Shown here: positions 14,451 to 17,798 of the stretch, piece after piece
Layout of the letters: every line of letters starts with the position of its first letter
How positions within the stretch are numbered: position 1 is the first letter of the stretch
Source of the DNA: Thermoplasmata archaeon
Lineage (GTDB): Archaea > Thermoplasmatota > Thermoplasmata > Thermoplasmatales > Thermoplasmataceae
Direction: 5' to 3'
NCBI GenBank assembly: GCA_021826835.1
Contig: JAKAYH010000009.1
Location: forward strand, 1-17,798
Length of the DNA: 17,798 nt
The notes under the pieces: generated by a model
Database searches by the model: none
The model's input: the letters and a program-made list of their open reading frames with translations, nothing else
What the model was told of the DNA's origin: nothing
Position numbers and translations under genes: made by a program

Positions 14451-15098
14451 TTATGATAATGTTAATGAATTTAACGCGGATCGAGGATCGGAAGCTTTAG
14501 TAATTCCTGAAGCTATTAAAATCCCCTGAGCACCAAGTCTAATGGATAACTCAACATCTTCCCTTGTTTTTACCCCAGCACCTACCAAGAGTGATGAACC
14601 TTCCTTTTCGCAAATCTTAACGCCTTCCCTAATTATTTCAGGTTTAGCCGAAGACACAGATATATTTCCTCCAATAAGTTCAGGAGGTTCATAGGCTATA
14701 GTTCTTGCGCCTATTGATGAATAAAGTTTTATTTCTTTGATGTTTTCACAACACACTATGAGATCAAATTTTAATGTCTCTGCTTTTTTAATAGTATCCT
14801 TAATAATTTCACTTTGAATCCTCTTTTCGGAATGGTTGAGGAGTGAACCATTTATTCCATATGCAATCAATGACTCCATTGGTATTGATCCGGTATAGGG
14901 CCCTAAGGGGTTCAAATCCACATGCTGCGCCTTTATCTTTCCGGGAAACAATCCTGCAAGTTTCTCCAAATTTATGGCAGGTACCGCAAATGAAATCTGG
15001 AATTTATCTGATTTCACGTTCGACAGGTTTGAAATAAACCGGGCTGGATCCTTCATAATATTATCATAAACCTTTAAATTGGTTATAAATTGAAACAT
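14451..15098 (-). CDS. tpiA: Triosephosphate isomerase, archaeal type
   Basis: A 215-residue archaeal-type TIM barrel that interconverts glyceraldehyde 3-phosphate and dihydroxyacetone phosphate. It is shorter than the roughly 250-residue bacterial enzyme, as usual for archaea. Catalytic residues are visible: N7 and K9 (TNLKVY), H89 in LLNHSEKR, and the general base E137 in AYEPPELIGG. QHVD (58-61) with GPYTGSIP (66-73) is the archaeal version of the dimer-interface loop. The phosphate-binding ends are GAGV (173-176) and ASG (196-198). A minus-strand TATA box lies about 35 bp upstream, giving a leader of about 9 bases. The membrane protein gene at 14440 follows after 10 bp, likely in one operon. 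Confidence 0.95.
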   Translation of the reverse strand: MFQFITNLKVYDNIMKDPARFISNLSNVKSDKFQISFAVPAINLEKLAGLFPGKIKAQHVDLNPLGPYTGSIPMESLIAYGINGSLLNHSEKRIQSEIIKDTIKKAETLKFDLIVCCENIKEIKLYSSIGARTIAYEPPELIGGNISVSSAKPEIIREGVKICEKEGSSLLVGAGVKTREDVELSIRLGAQGILIASGITKASDPRSALNSLTLS

Positions 15099-15128
15099 TG
15101 TTGTAAAGAACGATTTGTAATTTAATTG

Positions 15129-15155
15129 TTTTTATAAGTCTTAATTACGTCTTAA
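15129..15155 (-). promoter_or_regulatory. tpiA promoter with direct repeats next to the TATA box
   Basis: Minus-strand TTATAAAAA (15129-15137) is the TATA-like box. Directly upstream of it TTAAGAC occurs twice (plus-strand GTCTTAA at 15138-15144 and 15149-15155), 11 bp apart, about one helical turn. This is where an activator or the BRE would lie. The repeat is short. Confidence 0.35.
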
Positions 15156-15211
15156 GCATTGAAATGTTGTTCTCAACCTTTCATCTTACTTGTGAATCAA
15201 AATTTCTCAAC

Positions 15212-15247
15212 ACTAAATATTAAGGCAATTGTTTAATAATATTTGGT
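15212..15247. promoter_or_regulatory. ADP-forming acyl-CoA synthetase promoter with inverted repeat over the TATA box
   Basis: ACTAAATATTA (15212-15222) and TAATATTTGGT (15237-15247) are inverted arms matching at 10 of 11 positions, 14 bp apart. The right arm overlaps the TATA-like TTTAATAATAT (15232-15242), which is centred about 25 bp before the GTG start at 15261. The sequence is AT-rich, so chance pairing is more likely than for the hutH repeat. Confidence 0.4.
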
Positions 15248-15260
15248 CTGCTTAATATGG

Positions 15261-16643
15261 GTGTTTGATAAGCTTGTGAACCCAAAATCTGTTGCAGTAG
15301 TAGGAGCCAGCGAAAATCCAATGAAGATCGGGTACGCCATTATGAAAAATCTTGTAGAAGGAAAATATGATGGGGAAATATATCCTGTGAACAAAAGTGC
15401 CACATCAATATTGAATATCAGATCTTACTCCTCTCTCAAGGATATAGGAAAAACGGTAGATTTATGTGTTATTGCAGTACCAGCTTCACTCTCCTTGGAT
15501 GTGGTAAAAGAAGCCGTTCAATGTAAGATTCCCTTCATAGTTCTTATTCCCGGAGGCTTCTCAGAAACCGGGAAAGAAGGAAAACAACTTGAGGAGACGA
15601 TTAGTTTAATTATAAAGAACTCCGGAACAAGGTTGATCGGCCCAAATACTGTGGGTGTATATTTTCCTCACGCGAATCTTAATACGGCCTTAACTCCTCC
15701 GGACAGGGTTTGCTTTCCAAAGTCTGGAAGCATATCATTCATATCCCAGAGTGGAGCACTTGGTCTCTTGACAATGGATTCAATCTCTGAACTCGGGATT
15801 GGAATATCCGCATTCATAAATCTTGGAAACAGAATAGATGTTGATGAGATAGAGCTGATGAAATATTTTAAAAGCGACCAAAAAACGGGAAGCATCGCCA
15901 TATATCTGGAAAGTGTTCATAATGGGAAAGAGTTTTATGAGACCCTTAAAGATGTTAACAGGGTTAAACCAATCGTTGTAATTAAATCAGGAAGAACTAC
16001 ATCATCAGCTAAAGCAGCTTCTCTGCACACGGGAGCCTTGGGAACAGATGACAGAATATTTCAGGGAATGCTTCGGCAGGCTGGGGTGGCAAGGGCATAT
16101 AATGAAGTCGAACTCATAGATTATGCAAGAGTTCTATCTTACTCTCCTTTACCATCAGGAAAAAATGTTGCAATCGTAACCACGGCTGGCGGTGTTGGGG
16201 TAATAACTGCAGATTATGTATCAGCCGCTGAACACGGTATAGGAATGAATATTGCTCCTCTTTCCGCAGCGACAAAAAACGCAATCAAAGGATCAATAAT
16301 TTCTTTCGGGTCTGCAGAAAATCCTGTGGATTTGACGGCTGATGGTTCAATAGAAGCATATGATTCTGTGTTATCCGCATTGCAGGAAGATGAAAACGTC
16401 AATATCATTATAGCGTATGCTTTGCCCCAGACTCCGAAAATGAACATGGGCATCGTGGATGTTATTTCAAAATACTGTCATGCAAAGAAACCGGTAATCG
16501 TGGGCGTAATAGGCTCAAAGCTTGGAACAGAACTGATCAGGGAATTTGAGAGAAGGCAAATTCCGGCATATCCGTCAATTGAACGGGTTGTAAATTCTGT
16601 CAGAGCACTTTATGATTATTCAATGTTTAGGAACGGTGAATGA
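15261..16643 (+). CDS. ADP-forming acetyl/acyl-CoA synthetase, alpha subunit
   Basis: About 460 residues, the usual size of the separate alpha subunit. The enzyme converts acyl-CoA, ADP and phosphate into acid, CoA and ATP, the main substrate-level ATP step of peptide- and sugar-fermenting archaea. The N-terminal CoA-binding domain begins KSVAVVGASENPMKIGYAIM; IGPNTVGVYFP, SGSISFISQSGALG and LHTGALG follow. The His of AASLHTGALG (residue 256) matches the phosphohistidine H257 of the Pyrococcus alpha subunit. The GTG at 15261 is chosen because the TATA box lies about 25 bp before it (leaderless) and the protein then begins FDKLVNPKSVAVVG as in homologues. A TTG at 15243 would lie almost on the TATA box. 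The beta gene follows with a 1-bp gap. The preferred acid (acetate, branched or aromatic) cannot be told. Confidence 0.93.
   Translation: MFDKLVNPKSVAVVGASENPMKIGYAIMKNLVEGKYDGEIYPVNKSATSILNIRSYSSLKDIGKTVDLCVIAVPASLSLDVVKEAVQCKIPFIVLIPGGFSETGKEGKQLEETISLIIKNSGTRLIGPNTVGVYFPHANLNTALTPPDRVCFPKSGSISFISQSGALGLLTMDSISELGIGISAFINLGNRIDVDEIELMKYFKSDQKTGSIAIYLESVHNGKEFYETLKDVNRVKPIVVIKSGRTTSSAKAASLHTGALGTDDRIFQGMLRQAGVARAYNEVELIDYARVLSYSPLPSGKNVAIVTTAGGVGVITADYVSAAEHGIGMNIAPLSAATKNAIKGSIISFGSAENPVDLTADGSIEAYDSVLSALQEDENVNIIIAYALPQTPKMNMGIVDVISKYCHAKKPVIVGVIGSKLGTELIREFERRQIPAYPSIERVVNSVRALYDYSMFRNGE
16635..16639 (+). promoter_or_regulatory. Shine-Dalgarno site deciding the beta-subunit start
   Basis: GGTGA matches the archaeal anti-SD and lies 5 bases before the ATG at 16645. 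It sits in the last codons of the alpha gene. It favours this ATG over an earlier in-frame ATA/ATG-like start inside the alpha gene. Confidence 0.55.
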
Positions 16644-16644
16644 A

Positions 16645-17304
16645 ATGAATAGTGCCAGAGAGTTTATTGATGAGATAAAAGCCAAAGGGAAATCTGAATT
16701 TTCGATCAAAACTGCCTTAAAAAATATGGGAATTCTGGTTCCACGCAGTTTTATCATCAACGATATTTCAGAAAAACTTGATATTTCATATCCAGTTGTG
16801 TTAAAAGTGTCAGACGAATCCATTCTGCATAAATCCGATGTTGGTGGTGTAAAGATAGGAATAGGTACATTTGAAGAACTTAAAAATCAACTGAGTAAAA
16901 TGAAGACACTTTTTCCAAACTCTCAGTTTCTGGTTGAAGAAATGGTTGAGGAGGGAATTGAAATTATTGTTGGATTATCAAGGGATAATGTATTTGGTTT
17001 ATCCATTATGTTAGGGATGGGAGGCACAATGACAGAAATTTATCATGATGTCACCTTCAGATTGATTCCCGTTAACAGAATAGATTGCAATCATATGATA
17101 GATGAAGTCTCAATAGGCAGATTTACAGGAAATGGATTCAGGGGACATAGAATAGACAGGGAGGCATTAATAAATTTCATAATGAAAATATCCTCCATTG
17201 GTGAAGTCGGCGGAGAGTTTATCGATCAGCTTGATTTGAACCCAATTAAAATTGCAGATTCAAAGATATATGTACTTGATGCCAAAATTATTGGAAAATT
17301 ATAG
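16645..17304 (+). CDS. ADP-forming acetyl/acyl-CoA synthetase, beta subunit
   Basis: A 219-residue ATP-grasp protein, the partner of the alpha subunit encoded directly upstream. It takes the phosphoryl group from the alpha-subunit histidine and passes it to ADP. Visible motifs are YPVVLKVSDESILHKSDVGG (49-68), whose His corresponds to the second phosphohistidine of the Pyrococcus beta subunit, LVEEMVEEGIEIIVGLSRD (ATP-grasp), GMGGTMTEIYHDVTFRLIP and the acidic, metal-binding LDLNPIKI segment near the C-terminus. The start at 16645 is 1 bp after the alpha stop and has GGTGA 5 bases before it. An ATG at 16612 in the same frame lies within the alpha gene and is unlikely. Slightly shorter than the usual 230 or so residues, but with all core motifs. 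Confidence 0.93.
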   Translation: MNSAREFIDEIKAKGKSEFSIKTALKNMGILVPRSFIINDISEKLDISYPVVLKVSDESILHKSDVGGVKIGIGTFEELKNQLSKMKTLFPNSQFLVEEMVEEGIEIIVGLSRDNVFGLSIMLGMGGTMTEIYHDVTFRLIPVNRIDCNHMIDEVSIGRFTGNGFRGHRIDREALINFIMKISSIGEVGGEFIDQLDLNPIKIADSKIYVLDAKIIGKL

Positions 17305-17609
17305 GGTACAAATGTTTTAGGAGAGCATGTAATTTGTTTTGTTATATTCATGCTGTACTCTTAAATTTCATGAACCCTATCTTCAATTAATAAAAGGTGA
17401 ATTATTCTTCAAATCCCCATCTTAAATAATGGGTCTGTGGAGGTCGTTTATTATTGTCTTTTATTTTGTATATATTGGAGAAATAGGAGAGGATAAATAA
17501 AATTAGGAATAAGTGAAATAAGTTCTCTCTGGAATTACTAACCTTCTTCCTGCAAGTGGTATAAAAATATTCGTGTTAATGTTTAATATTATACCCGGAC
17601 TTATACCGC
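17305..17609 (+). other. Intergenic region between the acyl-CoA synthetase beta gene and the S66 peptidase gene
   Basis: 305 bp without a convincing gene. The left part can form a hairpin (GGGTACA at 17304-17310 with TGTACTC at 17354-17360, inner stem GCATG/CATGC), possibly 3'-end structure of the synthetase mRNA. A 23-codon frame at 17429-17500 encodes a mostly hydrophobic peptide but has no ribosome-binding site. The right part holds the S66 gene promoter and a repeated GGTATAA/TTATACC motif. Confidence 0.45.
17558..17607. promoter_or_regulatory. Promoter of the S66 gene with three GGTATAA motifs
   Basis: GGTATAA at 17558-17564 is mirrored by TTATACC at 17589-17595 and again at 17601-17607. 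The TATA-like TTTAATATT (17582-17590) between them is centred about 25 bp before the GTG at 17610, predicting a leaderless mRNA. The first pair extends imperfectly as ATATT/AATAT inside. A regulator site is plausible; part of the motif is TATA-like, which raises the chance level. Confidence 0.35.
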
Positions 17610-17798
17610 GTGAAGATAACTAAACCCAAAAGGTTAAGGCCCGGGAACAAGGTTGCGATTGTTTCTCCTTCCATGACTATACCAAACAAATTTCCTAGGG
17701 TAGCTAATAAGGGGATAGAAAACATCAGGAAGTATTTTGAACTGGACCCGGTAATATTTCCACATGCGTTTGATGATCTATCTTTTGCTTACGATAGA
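17610..17798 (+). CDS. Peptidase S66 family (LD-carboxypeptidase / MccF-like), 3' partial
   Basis: The first 63 codons of a gene cut by the right edge. The product begins MKITKPKRLRPGNKVAIVSP, then SMTIPNKFPRVANKGIENIR and YFELDPVIFPHA. The pattern KPxxLxPGdxvAiVSPS with a following RGIENL-like helix is typical of the S66 family, which includes muramoyl-tetrapeptide LD-carboxypeptidases and the microcin C7 immunity protein MccF. The catalytic Ser, Glu and His lie beyond the window, so activity cannot be judged. Archaea of this type lack murein, so an MccF-like peptidase or amidase acting on peptides or nucleotide-peptide conjugates is more likely than cell-wall turnover. GTG start at 17610 agrees with a TATA box at leaderless distance. 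Confidence 0.75.
   Translation, partial: MKITKPKRLRPGNKVAIVSPSMTIPNKFPRVANKGIENIRKYFELDPVIFPHAFDDLSFAYDR

Noticed and set aside
15170..15211. TTCTCAAC repeated at 15170-15177 and 15204-15211
   Set aside because: Two 8-mers 34 bp apart do not fit a helical phase or a promoter element; probably coincidence.
17304..17360. Hairpin after the acyl-CoA synthetase beta gene as a terminator
   Set aside because: The stem is split by a 14-base bulge and is not followed by a clear U-tract; kept only as a note on the intergenic region.
17429..17500. 23-codon frame encoding a mostly hydrophobic peptide
   Set aside because: A TATA-like AATTAATAAAA lies at 17386-17396, but there is no ribosome-binding site, the leader distance is off, and AT-rich sequence gives such frames often.
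1..17798. Defence island, mobile element, CRISPR array or secondary-metabolite cluster
   Set aside because: No transposase, integrase, repeat-spacer array, nuclease/helicase set or large synthase was found; gene content is housekeeping and central metabolism.

Overview
The window looks like a stretch of an AT-rich euryarchaeal chromosome, most like the Thermoplasmata (Thermoplasmatales and relatives). The evidence is a fused Kae1-Bud32 gene, an archaeal-type triosephosphate isomerase, two-subunit ADP-forming acyl-CoA synthetase, a FixABCX electron-transfer module and a bacterial-type ThrRS. Many genes have a TATA-like box about 25 bp before the start codon with little or no leader, as expected of leaderless archaeal mRNAs. 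Genes inside operons instead have short, strong Shine-Dalgarno sites. No mobile elements, CRISPR arrays or phage genes were seen, and the content is mostly housekeeping and central metabolism.

Layout. Left end, plus strand: the 3' part of kae1-bud32 (tRNA t6A modification), overlapping by 4 bp an XTP/dITP pyrophosphatase gene; then a small two-helix membrane protein. That gene converges on, and overlaps by 8 bp, a minus-strand spermidine synthase gene. After a 338-bp divergent spacer comes the plus-strand fixC-fixX-fixA-fixB operon, which ends tail to tail with thrS (minus strand). A divergent promoter region separates thrS from an acyl-CoA ligase gene (plus), which converges on hutH (minus). 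Further right on the minus strand are an unrecognised 317-residue protein, a tRNA-Gly gene, a three-helix membrane protein and tpiA. A divergent spacer then leads to the acyl-CoA synthetase alpha and beta genes (plus) and the start of a peptidase S66 family gene cut by the right edge.

How the genes may work together: acyl-CoA ligase would activate fatty acids, FixABCX could receive electrons from acyl-CoA or NADH oxidation and pass them to quinone and ferredoxin, and ADP-forming acyl-CoA synthetase would turn acyl-CoA back into acid plus ATP. Together with histidine ammonia-lyase this suits a heterotrophic, peptide- and lipid-scavenging life, but that link is inference.

No clearly new multi-gene system was found. 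The best leads are: (i) inverted repeats that bracket the TATA boxes of hutH, the acyl-CoA ligase and the acyl-CoA synthetase, the hutH one being a perfect 10-bp repeat on a two-helical-turn period; (ii) a tRNA-Gly(UCC) gene with C at the nearly invariant positions U33 and U55; (iii) a four-cysteine insertion in the ThrRS catalytic domain; (iv) a Bud32 kinase domain with DPS in place of DFG; and (v) an orphan 317-residue protein.
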